64,000 nucleotides of DNA from RGIG8748 sp045606045 (GTDB taxonomy: Bacteria; Bacillota; Clostridia; UMGS1810), in NCBI GenBank assembly GCA_045606045.1, contig JAZURE010000064.1:48215-112214 (forward strand). The letters run 5' to 3'. The translations under genes and the position numbers were made by a program. Within the stretch, counting starts at the first letter, position 1. Each line of letters begins with the position of its first letter. Positions 49,780 through 58,955 of this stretch are shown here, one piece after another. The notes below the pieces were generated by a model. It saw only the letters and a list, made by a program, of their open reading frames with translations, was not told the origin of the DNA and made no database searches.

Positions 49780-51003
49780 TCAGAAAGGAAGCTTTCTTCC
49801 CTCTTTCTTCCACTCCATGAATTCTGCAGTTGCACAGAAAAGCACATCACCCGAGGAATTGATAGCGGTTTCTAAAGAATCCTGAACTACTCCTATAATA
49901 AAGCCTACCGCCACAACCTGCATGGCAATATCCTGACCTACACCCAAAAGCGAACATGCCATAGGTATAAGAAGAAGCGAGCCGCCCGCAACACCCGAAG
50001 CACCGCAGGCACCCAGAGTTGCCACAAAACTTAATAAAACCGCAAAGACGATATTTACATTAATACCCTGTGAAAAAGCTGCGGAAAGCGCCATTACAGT
50101 TATAGTTATAGCTGCACCGTCCATATTGATTGTGGCACCAAGGGGTATTGAAACGCTGTAATACTCTCTGTCTAAACCGAGTCTTTCGCAAAGGCTCATG
50201 TTTACGGGTATGTTTGCCGCAGAGCTTCTTGTGAAAAATGCGGTTACACCCGACTCCTTAAAGCACTTAAATACAAGCGGATAAGGATTTCTTTTAAGAG
50301 AGACTCCCACGATAAGCGGGTCTACTATAAGTGCCACCGCAAGCATACATCCTACAAGCACTGCAAGAAGCTTACCGTAATCTGTGAATATCTCCAGACC
50401 GTATTCATTTACAGAAGAGTACACAAGACCCATTATGCCAAAGGGTGCAAGCTGAATAACCCATGCAACTGCCTTTGATACAGCATTGGATACATCGGTG
50501 AGAACTTCTTTTGTCTTATCACCTGCTCCTATTCTTAGAGCAAGTCCCAACACAACCGCCCATGTAAGAATACCTACATAGTTACCCTCTATTATAGCTT
50601 TTACAGGATTCATAACCATGTTGGAAAGAAGTACCGAGAACACCTCGCCAAGTCCCGAAGGTGCGCTGTTTTCTGCTGCTGCAGAAAGAGGAATTGTTAC
50701 TTTAAACATATAGCTTCCTATTACGGCGACCACAGAGGCAAGGAAAGTACTTAGTATATAGAAGAAGATAACCTTGGTGAACCTCTTACCTATACCGCTT
50801 GAAGCCGATGAAAGAGAAGAAATAACAAGTACAAAAACAAGTATTGGTGCAATGGCTTTTAGCGCACCTACAAATATGGTTCCAAATACCGCTGCAAAGC
50901 TTGCCCCAGGAACCCACAGGCCAAGACATATACCTATAATAAGTCCGAGAGCTATCCTTAAGATAAGCGGTGATTTAGTGTAATACCCAAAAATTTTTTT
51001 CAT
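49780..51003 (-). CDS. sstT: Serine/threonine:sodium symporter (SstT-like)
   Basis: A 407-residue dicarboxylate/amino acid:cation symporter with eight membrane helices and two hairpins. The SstT-type motifs are FFTRSSAANIPVNMSLCERL, PLGATINMDGAAITITVMAL, LGACGASGVAGGSLLLIPMA and VVQDSLETAINSSGDVLFCA. It would import serine and threonine with sodium. CGGAGGAAAATT precedes the ATG. It follows the YhcH-like gene by 28 bp. Confidence 0.9.
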   Translation of the reverse strand: MKKIFGYYTKSPLILRIALGLIIGICLGLWVPGASFAAVFGTIFVGALKAIAPILVFVLVISSLSSASSGIGKRFTKVIFFYILSTFLASVVAVIGSYMFKVTIPLSAAAENSAPSGLGEVFSVLLSNMVMNPVKAIIEGNYVGILTWAVVLGLALRIGAGDKTKEVLTDVSNAVSKAVAWVIQLAPFGIMGLVYSSVNEYGLEIFTDYGKLLAVLVGCMLAVALIVDPLIVGVSLKRNPYPLVFKCFKESGVTAFFTRSSAANIPVNMSLCERLGLDREYYSVSIPLGATINMDGAAITITVMALSAAFSQGINVNIVFAVLLSFVATLGACGASGVAGGSLLLIPMACSLLGVGQDIAMQVVAVGFIIGVVQDSLETAINSSGDVLFCATAEFMEWKKEGRKLPF

Positions 51004-51031
51004 AATTTTCCTCCGTATATTTACAATGACA

Positions 51032-51493
51032 TTAATCTGCCTTTACCTTTACAACTATCTTCTTGACAGGTGCATTTATACCATTATACGCCATACCCGG
51101 TCTATGTATATCCTCGGGAAAGAATATTGCGTATTCACCTGAAGATACATTGCATACCGCAGCATCCGAAAAATGCTCATAGAATTCCACATCCTTGACA
51201 TCGTTGTATTCGGATTTTACGATAGCTTTGGAAATATCGAATACCTCCATGGTCTCCACGCCCGAAACTATGTACTGGATATCTATATAGTTTCGGTGTC
51301 CTTCGCTTTTGCAATCCTGTGCATTTTTTGTGTTGTACTCCTGCACGGAAGCATAGAGGTCTTTTCCGTTTATTTCGTACTTGCCGGCAGTAAGATTTTC
51401 TGATACGGCTTTATCTATAAATTCAAAAGCCTCTTTAAAATACTTATTTAGTCCATAGTATTTTTTTGAATTTTTAAGTGTAGCATAAATCAT
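51032..51493 (-). CDS. YhcH/YjgK/YiaL family protein
   Basis: A 153-residue cupin-like (beta-barrel) protein with EGHRNYIDIQYIVSGVETME, MEVFDISKAIVKSEYNDVKD, FAIFFPEDIHRPGMA-like EYAIFFPEDIHRPGMAYNG and VKKIVVKVKAD at the end. Members of this family occur with sialic acid and pentose catabolic genes, and some act on sialic acid anomers. Its position a few kilobases from nagA and a ROK kinase gene fits an amino-sugar role. GGAGGATATAAAA precedes the ATG. Confidence 0.87.
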   Translation of the reverse strand: MIYATLKNSKKYYGLNKYFKEAFEFIDKAVSENLTAGKYEINGKDLYASVQEYNTKNAQDCKSEGHRNYIDIQYIVSGVETMEVFDISKAIVKSEYNDVKDVEFYEHFSDAAVCNVSSGEYAIFFPEDIHRPGMAYNGINAPVKKIVVKVKAD

Positions 51494-51505
51494 TTTTATA
51501 TCCTC

Positions 51506-52882
51506 CTATTGCTGTATAGCTTTATTTTTCCACTTGCCTCTTAAATAGAAAATAACTGTTATAACTGCACCCAGTACCCATGACGCAAGAAGTGAAATCT
51601 GTATACATATGCTCTGACCGTTGGGCAGGTCGGGTGTTCTTGTAAGATACGATATTCCGTAAGCAAGCGGTATTCTTATGGCTACTGTGGATATAAGCGA
51701 AATCCACATAGGCGTCATGGTGTCTCCCGCACCCCTCATTATACCCGAGAGAGACTGCGTAACTGCCACCGCAATATAGCCTGCGGCAAGTATTCTCATG
51801 AGGTAATTACTCATATTTACAAGCTCTTTGGTATCTGTAAATATAGCCATAAGATACTTACCGAATATAAGCAGTATACCCGTTATGGTTGCAGAGCAGG
51901 CAACCGCAATTAATGTTCCCTGCTTTGCACCTTGGGTAACTCTGTCGTGAAGCCCCGCACCGATATTCTGACCTGCATATGTGGTAAGTGCAAGTCCAAA
52001 GGAAAAGTTTGGCATCATGGCAAAGCCGTCCACACGCATTATTACAACATTTGCCGCAATAAACAGTTCTCCGAACTGATTTGTAAGCGACTGCACCACT
52101 ATCATTGCAGAGGAGAATATAGCCTGTGTAAGACCTGCAGGTATGCCAAGGCTTATAACTCGTTTTGCATATTCTGCCTTGGGCTTAAGGTAATACAGGT
52201 TGAAATCGAAGTATTCCTTCATCCTGGAAAGCTTTATCACACAAAGTGCCGAAGACACAAACTGTGCGATGATTGTAGCAAGTGCAACACCCGAAACTCC
52301 CATACCAAGCTCTGCAACAAAATATATATCAAGCGCAATGTTTATACCTGTAGCCACAAGAAGATATATAAGTGCAGAAAAAGAATCTCCCAGACCTCTT
52401 AATATACCGCTTAATATATTGTAATAGACCATGCCCGCAATACACATAAGAGATATAAAAAGATACCAATAGCAATCATTTATAATGCTGTCCGGTGTGT
52501 TCTGAAGTTTTAGCACAGGCATTATAAGCGGGGTTGCAAAAATCATAAGCGCCGCACATGAAACTAATGTAACTATAATGGAAGTGCCTACAGTATGCGA
52601 AATAGCCTCACGGTTTTTGGCACCGACATACTGCGAAACCATAACATTTGCTCCCGAGGATATACCCATAAAAAGTACCAGAAGCATATTTAATATCGGT
52701 AGGGCGCTCCCTACCGCCGCAAGCGCATTATCGCCAACATACTGCCCTACGACTATACTGTCTACCGTACTGTAAAGCTGCTGTGCAATGTTTCCTATAA
52801 GCATAGGGAGAGTAAATGCTATAATGCTCTTCCATGGTGCTCCCTTTGTCATGTCTGTAGGTGTGTTGAGTTTTTTAAACAT
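51506..52882 (-). CDS. MATE-family efflux transporter
   Basis: A 458-residue protein with 12 membrane helices in two related halves. The N-terminal TLPMLIGNIAQQLYSTVDSI VVGQYVG region and the matching second-half LGIPAGLTQAIFSSAMIVVQ are typical of the DinF/NorM-like MATE group that exports drugs or metabolites with Na+ or H+. The substrate is unknown. It is the first gene of a likely three-gene unit with the YhcH-like and sstT-like genes, using the promoter at 52936-52964. Confidence 0.9.
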   Translation of the reverse strand: MFKKLNTPTDMTKGAPWKSIIAFTLPMLIGNIAQQLYSTVDSIVVGQYVGDNALAAVGSALPILNMLLVLFMGISSGANVMVSQYVGAKNREAISHTVGTSIIVTLVSCAALMIFATPLIMPVLKLQNTPDSIINDCYWYLFISLMCIAGMVYYNILSGILRGLGDSFSALIYLLVATGINIALDIYFVAELGMGVSGVALATIIAQFVSSALCVIKLSRMKEYFDFNLYYLKPKAEYAKRVISLGIPAGLTQAIFSSAMIVVQSLTNQFGELFIAANVVIMRVDGFAMMPNFSFGLALTTYAGQNIGAGLHDRVTQGAKQGTLIAVACSATITGILLIFGKYLMAIFTDTKELVNMSNYLMRILAAGYIAVAVTQSLSGIMRGAGDTMTPMWISLISTVAIRIPLAYGISYLTRTPDLPNGQSICIQISLLASWVLGAVITVIFYLRGKWKNKAIQQ

Positions 52883-52935
52883 TTGAATACCTCTTTAATC
52901 TGTCATTTGTTTTTTTACATATTTTCCTAGTTTAC

Positions 52936-52964
52936 ACTATACCACAAGCCAACAACAATTTCAA
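52936..52964 (-). promoter_or_regulatory. Sigma-A type promoter for the MATE gene
   Basis: On the minus strand TTGAAA (52959-52964) and TATAGT (52936-52941) are 17 bp apart, 54 bp ahead of the start codon. Confidence 0.68.
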
Positions 52965-52984
52965 TGTAAGAAATATATTTGTAA

Positions 52985-53019
52985 CAAAAAAAGAATCCGC
53001 GCTCGCAGATTCTTTTTTT
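52985..53019. terminator. Bidirectional terminator after the ROK gene
   Basis: AAAAAAAGAATC and GATTCTTTTTTT pair around CGCGCTCGCA. On the minus strand the hairpin ends in a T run, ending the nagA-ROK transcript before the MATE promoter. Confidence 0.85.
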
Positions 53020-53031
53020 AAAACCCTTAAA

Positions 53032-54408
53032 TTATTTTATTTCAGGAAGGCTTGCCGCAGCAACGGACTGACCTACTCTTCTTGAATTTTCATCAGGGAT
53101 GTGAAGCTTTATCTTCTTTGAAAGCTCGGGGAACTCCTTGTCGAGTACCTCCTGTGCTCTTTCCAGAAGAATTACTCCGCCCTCTCCCGAAGTAACTCTG
53201 CCCATTATAAGAACATGCTTTATATCATAGAATTCTGTATAGAAAGCTATTGCATAACCAAAGTATGCACCTATTGTATCGTAGATATCCTTGGCTCTTT
53301 CATCGCCCTCTGCCATGAGCTTTTGTACAACCTTAAGCTTTTCGGCAGGAGAAAGACTTTCGTCAAGTTCAATTCCTGCATAGGGAGCAAGCTTAATTAC
53401 GCCGTCCTGTGAGAAATACTTAACACCGCAGCCGTAGTCGCCCGACCATTCATCCACCATTGCATCGGTGTTGAAATCACAGGGAACAAATGCAAGCTCG
53501 TTGAGCCAGCCTGTAATGTTGCCATTGGGGTCTACATATCCGCCTGCCTCGGAGGTACCCATTGCAACACCAAGAACGGAATTATCGTCTAAGTCCATTG
53601 CTCCTGCAAGCGCTGTAACATCGCCGTCGTTTGCAACCTCTATCGGAATATTCTCTCCGATTTCCTTTGCTACATCTATGTACATATTCTTGACTTTCTT
53701 GTCAAAATCTTCGTCACTTACCTTAAGGAAGAGCGACGCTACCATTATGCGGTTATCTACATATACACCTGCGCTCGATACACCTATTGCATCTACTCTG
53801 GGCATATGCGAAGCCGCTGTCTTCATAGTCTCTAAAATACCATTGTAGTGATAGTCGGGGTCCTCGTTTATCTTGGGGAACCATACTACCTCTTCGGAAT
53901 ATACGCTTTCGCCGTTTACAACAGCGCTTACCTTACGGTCACTTCCGCCTGCATCAAAGCCGATTCTGCAGCCGTCTAAGTGTCTTCCTATGGGTGCGGC
54001 GCCCGATACATCGGAGGGAGCATCCTCATATGCACGAACTTCCACTTCAAAGGGCTTCTCGTATACTCTTTCCATAAAGCATACATCAAAATCCCTAAGT
54101 CCGCCATGGGTATAAGCTTCTTTAATCTTATTTCCCACAATCTCGCTTCCTGCGATTATTATTCTGTAGCCGCCCGCCACCCAGAGAAGCGATTTTGCCA
54201 TTCTTTCCACAAAGTTGAAGTTCTCCTCATCGTAACCTGTGCCGTCCTTATAAATGCGTGTTTTGTAAGTGGTTATATAGCCCTTGTTTCTTTCTATGGC
54301 TATTACCATATCCTGTCCGTTTTCCTTTGTGGCTTCGCGCATCTCTCTGCATACTACAGAAAGAGGCATAAAGCCGGGGTCTAATTTTGCATTTACCTTA
54401 AGCTTCAT
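53032..54408 (-). CDS. ROK-family sugar kinase-like protein
   Basis: A 458-residue protein. From about residue 145 it shows an ASKHA/ROK-like ATPase core: RIGFDAGGSDRKVSAVVNGE (phosphate 1), VDAIGVSSAGVYVDNRIMVA, EVANDGDVTALAGAMDLDDN and LGVAMGTSEAGGYVDPNGNI. The N-terminal 140 residues are not a standard part of ROK kinases. The usual CxCGxxGC zinc motif of ROK proteins is not seen. It overlaps the end of nagA by 11 bp, which suggests phosphorylation of N-acetylglucosamine or a related sugar. The function is inferred from context. Confidence 0.72.
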   Translation of the reverse strand: MKLKVNAKLDPGFMPLSVVCREMREATKENGQDMVIAIERNKGYITTYKTRIYKDGTGYDEENFNFVERMAKSLLWVAGGYRIIIAGSEIVGNKIKEAYTHGGLRDFDVCFMERVYEKPFEVEVRAYEDAPSDVSGAAPIGRHLDGCRIGFDAGGSDRKVSAVVNGESVYSEEVVWFPKINEDPDYHYNGILETMKTAASHMPRVDAIGVSSAGVYVDNRIMVASLFLKVSDEDFDKKVKNMYIDVAKEIGENIPIEVANDGDVTALAGAMDLDDNSVLGVAMGTSEAGGYVDPNGNITGWLNELAFVPCDFNTDAMVDEWSGDYGCGVKYFSQDGVIKLAPYAGIELDESLSPAEKLKVVQKLMAEGDERAKDIYDTIGAYFGYAIAFYTEFYDIKHVLIMGRVTSGEGGVILLERAQEVLDKEFPELSKKIKLHIPDENSRRVGQSVAAASLPEIK

Positions 54409-55540
54409 ACTTAATCTTACCTCCTATGATTGTTGTATTTACATTAAATTCATTGTCTGTAATTATGATATCCGCATCCTTGCCCACTTCCAAAGATCCT
54501 TTTTTATCCTGCAATCCTATAACTGTTGCAGGATTTAATGATGCACAGTTTACACACTCCCAAAGCGGAATGGAAGAGGATGTATATACATTCCATACGC
54601 CCTTATTGAGCTTTAATGTGCTTCCTGCTATTGTTCCGTCTGCAAGTCGGCATACTATACCGTCGTAAATTATCTTCTCTCCGCCGAGGGTGTACTCACC
54701 TATGGGAAGTCCGCCCGCAGGGAGACAGTCTGTTATAAAGCAGAGCTTTCTGCCCTTTAACTTAAAGAGCATGTCATAAAATGCCGATGAAACATGGAAT
54801 TTGTCCACAATAAGCTCGCAGGATACATCGGTATTAAGTGCCGCCGTTACCACGCCAGGCTCTCTGTGAGAAAGCGGTGTCATGGCATTGAAAAGATGTG
54901 TAACATGCGAAGCACCTGCTGCCACAGAGTCACATGCAGTCTTATAGTCTGCCGAAGTATGCCCCATAGATACCACAACATCGGTATCTCTTCTTATAGC
55001 TCTTATACCCTCAAAATCGTTTTCATCCACATCGGGAGCAAGAGTGATTGTCTTTATGATATCTGCATATTCTTTAACAAAGTCTGCATCTATCTTCTTA
55101 ATATGTCTTTCGTCCTGAGCACCTTTTTTTGCAGGGCTTATGAACGGTCCCTCTGCATGACAGCCGAGAATTGCACTACCGTCCCAATCCTTACTCTCCT
55201 CTTTGAGCTTTCTAAGAACCTCAAGAGAACCTTTTATTACCTCCATATCTACCGTCATGGTAGTAGGAAGGTATCCTGTAACACCGTTTGCCGCAATTCC
55301 CTTAGAAATAGTGCGTATGCTCTCCTCATTGGCATCGCATACATCGCAGCCGTTGTAGCCGTGTATATGTAAATCTATAAGTCCGGGGGCAACATAGCCT
55401 CCCTTGGCATCTATAACATTGGCACCCTGAGGCACCTTATCCATAGCAATTATGCCCTCAATTTTGTCCGAATACAAAAGAGCAAATCCATTAAGAATCC
55501 TGTCTTTTAAAATGATTTGTCCGTTTATGATTGCATTCAT
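54398..55540 (-). CDS. nagA: N-acetylglucosamine-6-phosphate deacetylase
   Basis: A 380-residue amidohydrolase removing acetate from GlcNAc-6-phosphate. It has the metal motif APGLIDLHIHGYNGCDVCDA, GCHAEGPFISPAKKGAQDER, VVSMGHTSADYKTACDSVAA, ASHVTHLFNAMTPLSHREPG and FITDCLPAGGLPIG. ATG 55540 follows GGGAGGTGTTTTT; the longer frame is not used. With the overlapping ROK gene and its own promoter it forms an amino-sugar unit. No glucosamine-6-phosphate deaminase is in view. Confidence 0.94.
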   Translation of the reverse strand: MNAIINGQIILKDRILNGFALLYSDKIEGIIAMDKVPQGANVIDAKGGYVAPGLIDLHIHGYNGCDVCDANEESIRTISKGIAANGVTGYLPTTMTVDMEVIKGSLEVLRKLKEESKDWDGSAILGCHAEGPFISPAKKGAQDERHIKKIDADFVKEYADIIKTITLAPDVDENDFEGIRAIRRDTDVVVSMGHTSADYKTACDSVAAGASHVTHLFNAMTPLSHREPGVVTAALNTDVSCELIVDKFHVSSAFYDMLFKLKGRKLCFITDCLPAGGLPIGEYTLGGEKIIYDGIVCRLADGTIAGSTLKLNKGVWNVYTSSSIPLWECVNCASLNPATVIGLQDKKGSLEVGKDADIIITDNEFNVNTTIIGGKIKYEA

Positions 55541-55566
55541 AAAAACACCTCCCATTTTATACCTAA

Positions 55567-55595
55567 ATATTATCAAGAAAGTATATTTTTGTCAA
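55567..55595 (-). promoter_or_regulatory. Sigma-A type promoter for nagA-ROK
   Basis: On the minus strand TTGACA (55590-55595) and TAATAT (55567-55572) are 17 bp apart, 27 bp before the nagA start. Confidence 0.75.
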
Positions 55596-55719
55596 TGAAA
55601 CAGCAGACGGATTTTAAATTTCAAAAAAAATACTAACTTTATGTGCTAATTTATGACAGTATATATAAATATCCACATGGGAAAAATCGTATTAAAACAT
55701 TTCAAAAGGAGCGCTTATC

Positions 55720-56487
55720 ATGAACAAGGTTGAAATATGCGGTGTAAATACTGCCAAGCTTCCCACCCTATCCCGAGAGAAAAAGGACGAGCTGCTCAAA
55801 AAAATAAAAGAGGGTAACACCTTTGCACGAGAGGAATTTGTGGAGGGAAACTTAAGACTTGTGCTTAGTGTAATACAGAGATTTGCAAACAGAGGCGAAA
55901 ATCCCGACGACCTTTTTCAAGTTGGGTGTATAGGACTTATAAAAGCCATAGACAATTTTGACATTCGCCAGAATGTCCAGTTTTCCACCTATGCCGTTCC
56001 TATGATAATAGGCGAGGTAAGAAGATATTTAAGAGACAATAATTCTGTACGGGTAAGCCGTTCCTTAAGAGATACCGCCTACAAAGCTCTCAAAGTAAAA
56101 GAAGAGCTTACCATAAAAAACGGAAAGGAGCCTACAATAAGTGAGATTGCAAAAGAGCTTAATATGTCCAAGGAGGATGTGGTACTTGCCACTACTTCCA
56201 TACAGGACCCCGTCTCGCTCTACGAACCTATATACAATGACGGAGCCGATGCGATATTCGTAATGGATCAGCTCGGTGACACCAAAAACACAGACGAAAA
56301 CTGGTTGGAGGAAATCGCACTAAAAGAAGCATTAAAGAAGCTGTGTGCAAGGGAAAAACGCATTCTCGATTTGCGTTTTTTTAAGGGCAGAACACAGATG
56401 GAGGTTGCATCAGAGCTTGGTATAAGTCAGGCGCAGGTTTCAAGACTTGAAAAAAGTGCGTTGTCTCACATGAAAAAACATATATAA
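55720..56487 (+). CDS. sigG: Sporulation sigma factor SigG
   Basis: A 255-residue sigma-70 family protein. The start MNKVEICGVNTAKLPTLSRE is the SigG hallmark and separates it from SigF; region 2 has GNLRLVLSVIQRFANRGENP, DDLFQVGCIGLIKAIDNF and QFSTYAVPMIIGEVRRYLRD; region 4 has FFKGRTQMEVASELGISQAQ. SigG drives late transcription in the forespore. AAAGGAGCGCTTATC precedes the ATG. A terminator follows. No spoIIG genes are adjacent, unlike in Bacillus. The upstream 140 bp holds a weak candidate -10 (CGTATTA) but no convincing sporulation promoter. Confidence 0.94.
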   Translation: MNKVEICGVNTAKLPTLSREKKDELLKKIKEGNTFAREEFVEGNLRLVLSVIQRFANRGENPDDLFQVGCIGLIKAIDNFDIRQNVQFSTYAVPMIIGEVRRYLRDNNSVRVSRSLRDTAYKALKVKEELTIKNGKEPTISEIAKELNMSKEDVVLATTSIQDPVSLYEPIYNDGADAIFVMDQLGDTKNTDENWLEEIALKEALKKLCAREKRILDLRFFKGRTQMEVASELGISQAQVSRLEKSALSHMKKHI

Positions 56488-56496
56488 TATCCCCGG

Positions 56497-56528
56497 GGTG
56501 TGAATGAATTCCAATCACACCTCTTTTT
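56497..56528 (+). terminator. Intrinsic terminator of sigG
   Basis: GGTGTGA and TCACACC pair around an 11-base loop, followed by TCTTTTT. Confidence 0.8.
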
Positions 56529-56551
56529 ACATAATTTACACTCAAAAATTG

Positions 56552-56581
56552 TTGCAATATCATATAATAATATGATATACT
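56552..56581 (+). promoter_or_regulatory. Promoter with palindrome in the spacer, for the hydrolase-ddl unit
   Basis: TTGCAA (56552-56557) and TATACT (56576-56581) are separated by 18 bp. The spacer is almost entirely a perfect palindrome, ATCATAT-AATA-ATATGAT (56559-56576), which could be an operator. Confidence 0.6.
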
Positions 56582-56619
56582 TAATTATGTATGATTTGGA
56601 AAGCGAGGCTTTTTGAAAA

Positions 56620-57387
56620 TTGAACATAAATATACGCGGTTTAAACATAAATTACATATGCGAAGGCGAAGGCGAGTGCGTTGTCCTGCTTCACGGCTGG
56701 GGCTCAAACATCACCCTCTTTAAAGGTATGACAGAGCTTCTTAAAACCAAATACAAGGTACTGGCACTTGATATGCCCGGTTTTGGTCTTTCCGACGAGC
56801 CTTCAAATCCGTGGTGCGTGGAGGACTATGCGGATTTTATTATAGAATTCTTATCGCACTTCGATGTGAAATCGGCTTGCTTTCTTGGGCACTCGTTTGG
56901 AGGCAGGGTGATAATAAAATTATTTGAAAAACAAAGCCTGCCCTTTAAAATACCCAAGGTAATACTTGTGGACAGCGCAGGCGTTAAACCCAAAAAGACA
57001 ATTTCGCAAAAAATAAAAATCGCCACATATAAAACAGGTAAAAAAATACTTAAAACTGCAGTTATGCAAAACCTCTTTCCCGATGCGTTAAATAAGCTCG
57101 CATCAAAAAGCGGCTCGGCAGACTACAGGGCGGCATCGCCAGTTATGAGGCAGACTATGGTTAAGGTTGTAAACGAAGACCTTACACATCTTTTTAGCAG
57201 AGTTTCCCCTCCCACTCTTCTTATTTGGGGTGAGAACGATACCGCAACGCCCGTATCTGATGCCGAAATCATGGAAAAGCTCATGCCCGATGCAGGGAAG
57301 GTTATTTTAAAAAACTGCGGACACTTTTCATTTGTGGAAGACAGCTACACCTTTTTAAGAGTGCTTGCCTCATTTATGAATATTTGA
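56620..57387 (+). CDS. Alpha/beta hydrolase
   Basis: A 255-residue soluble hydrolase with GECVVLLHGWGSNITLFKGM (oxyanion loop), the nucleophile elbow ACFLGHSFGGRVIIKLF near residue 90, the aspartate in LLIWGENDTATPVSDAEI and the histidine in ILKNCGHFSFVEDSY. A complete triad is therefore visible. The start must be TTG at 56620: an in-frame stop lies two codons upstream and no ATG lies nearby; GCGAGG is 11 bp before. It precedes the MurF-like gene by 18 bp, so a role linked to envelope building is possible but not shown. Confidence 0.86.
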   Translation: MNINIRGLNINYICEGEGECVVLLHGWGSNITLFKGMTELLKTKYKVLALDMPGFGLSDEPSNPWCVEDYADFIIEFLSHFDVKSACFLGHSFGGRVIIKLFEKQSLPFKIPKVILVDSAGVKPKKTISQKIKIATYKTGKKILKTAVMQNLFPDALNKLASKSGSADYRAASPVMRQTMVKVVNEDLTHLFSRVSPPTLLIWGENDTATPVSDAEIMEKLMPDAGKVILKNCGHFSFVEDSYTFLRVLASFMNI

Positions 57388-57405
57388 CGAAAGGACCTAT
57401 CCTAC

Positions 57406-58929
57406 ATGAACACATTCTTTCTTACTTTGTGTACGGTTTTGGGATGCATTGCATATGCGGTTTCTCTCATTAAGTTCACACATTTCTTTCAGCTCAATTC
57501 ATACAGAGCGTCTCTGCAGTTTAAATGGATAAAACTAAATTCTTCCAAACTGTTTCCGAATATATTCTTTGGCGCTTTTATGTTTTTTGGTGCATTGTTT
57601 GAAGGCATTGCAGGATATATAGTATTTACAGCCTCGTCTGTTCTGGCAATTCTGTCATCACTGCCCAAAAAAGCAAAAAAGCCTCTTGTATACACCATGC
57701 GCGTCAAGAGACTTCTTGCAACATGCTTTGTAATTCTTACAATACTTATTATTTGGGGGCTTTCTTTGGGTGCATCACTATGCTTTATACTTTGCCCGTT
57801 TATAATAATTCTGGCAAACCTTATAAACAGACCCTTGGAAAGTGCCATAAGTAATTACTATATAAACGATGCAAAAAAGCTTCTTTCTTCATCCAATGCA
57901 AAAGTGATAGGCATAACGGGAAGCTACGGCAAAACAAGTGTGAAGTACTATCTGTCTACCCTATTAAAAGCAAAGTACAATGTACTTATGACTCCCGAGA
58001 GCTACAACACCCCTATGGGCATTGTAAAGACCATTCGCTCCTCGTTAAATGCATTCCACGAGATTTTCGTATGCGAGATGGGTGCAAAGCGCGTGGGCGA
58101 AATCAAGGAAATATGCGATATAGTTCACCCCGAATTGGGAGTTATAACCTCTGTTGGACCCCAGCATCTTGAAACCTTTAAATCGCTTGATAATGTAAAA
58201 AAGACAAAATTCGAGCTTGCAGACTCTCTGCCCGAGGGCGGTATGCTTTTTCTTAACGGAGACGATGAAAACATAAATTCGTTTAAAGGAACAAGGCAAA
58301 ACATAAGCTACTCCGTTAACGGCAAGGGCGCATATAACGCTTCGGACATTACCGTAACAGAAAAAGGAACTTCCTTTACCGTAACTGCACCAAACGGCGA
58401 AAAGTGCGAATTTACCACCAGGCTTATAGGTACTCACAATGTATTAAACATCACAGGCGCTATTGCGGTATCTCACAGTCTGGGCATTGAACTTGGGCTT
58501 CTTAAAGCACAGGTGTCAAAGCTAAAGAGCGTGCCCCACAGACTTGAGCTTGTAAGGCGGGGCGCAGACATCATAATAGACGATGCATACAACTCCAACC
58601 CAAGCGGAACAAAGGCGGCACTTGAAACCCTCTCATACTTTGAGGGTATGAAAATCCTTCTTACTCCCGGTATGGTGGAGCTTGGCGAAAAGCAGGACGA
58701 ATTAAACCGTGAATTCGGCGTAAATGCAGCAAAGGTATGCGACTATGTGATTCTTGTGGGCAGAAATCAGACAGAACCCATTGCCAAAGGTCTGGGCGAT
58801 GCAGGCTATCCCCAAAACAAGGTGTATATAGCTTCTGACTTTACAGAAGCCATAAACCACGCATATGCCCTTAAGTGTTCCTCCAAGAAGATAATACTTC
58901 TTGAAAATGACCTTCCCGACAACTATTAA
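57406..58929 (+). CDS. MurF-like ligase with N-terminal membrane domain
   Basis: A 507-residue protein. Residues 1-145 hold four or so membrane helices (MNTFFLTLCTVLGCIAYAVS; ILIIWGLSLGASLCFIL), and from about 160 it is a Mur ligase of the MurF type: VIGITGSYGKTSVKYYLSTL (P-loop), TPESYNTPMGIVKTIRSSL, FVCEMGAKRVGEIKEICDIV, ITSVGPQHLETFKSLDNVKK and IIDDAYNSNPSGTKAALETL. MurF adds D-Ala-D-Ala to the UDP-MurNAc-tripeptide. The next gene makes D-Ala-D-Ala. The membrane part is an unusual addition to MurF. Confidence 0.9.
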   Translation: MNTFFLTLCTVLGCIAYAVSLIKFTHFFQLNSYRASLQFKWIKLNSSKLFPNIFFGAFMFFGALFEGIAGYIVFTASSVLAILSSLPKKAKKPLVYTMRVKRLLATCFVILTILIIWGLSLGASLCFILCPFIIILANLINRPLESAISNYYINDAKKLLSSSNAKVIGITGSYGKTSVKYYLSTLLKAKYNVLMTPESYNTPMGIVKTIRSSLNAFHEIFVCEMGAKRVGEIKEICDIVHPELGVITSVGPQHLETFKSLDNVKKTKFELADSLPEGGMLFLNGDDENINSFKGTRQNISYSVNGKGAYNASDITVTEKGTSFTVTAPNGEKCEFTTRLIGTHNVLNITGAIAVSHSLGIELGLLKAQVSKLKSVPHRLELVRRGADIIIDDAYNSNPSGTKAALETLSYFEGMKILLTPGMVELGEKQDELNREFGVNAAKVCDYVILVGRNQTEPIAKGLGDAGYPQNKVYIASDFTEAINHAYALKCSSKKIILLENDLPDNY

Positions 58930-58955
58930 TAATCTTAAAAAGGACTGATATATAT

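Noticed and set aside
55655..55700. Possible SigG/SigF-type promoter ahead of sigG
   Set aside because: CGTATTA resembles a -10 box, but no proper -35 (GHATR) is found at 18 bp, so it is not called.
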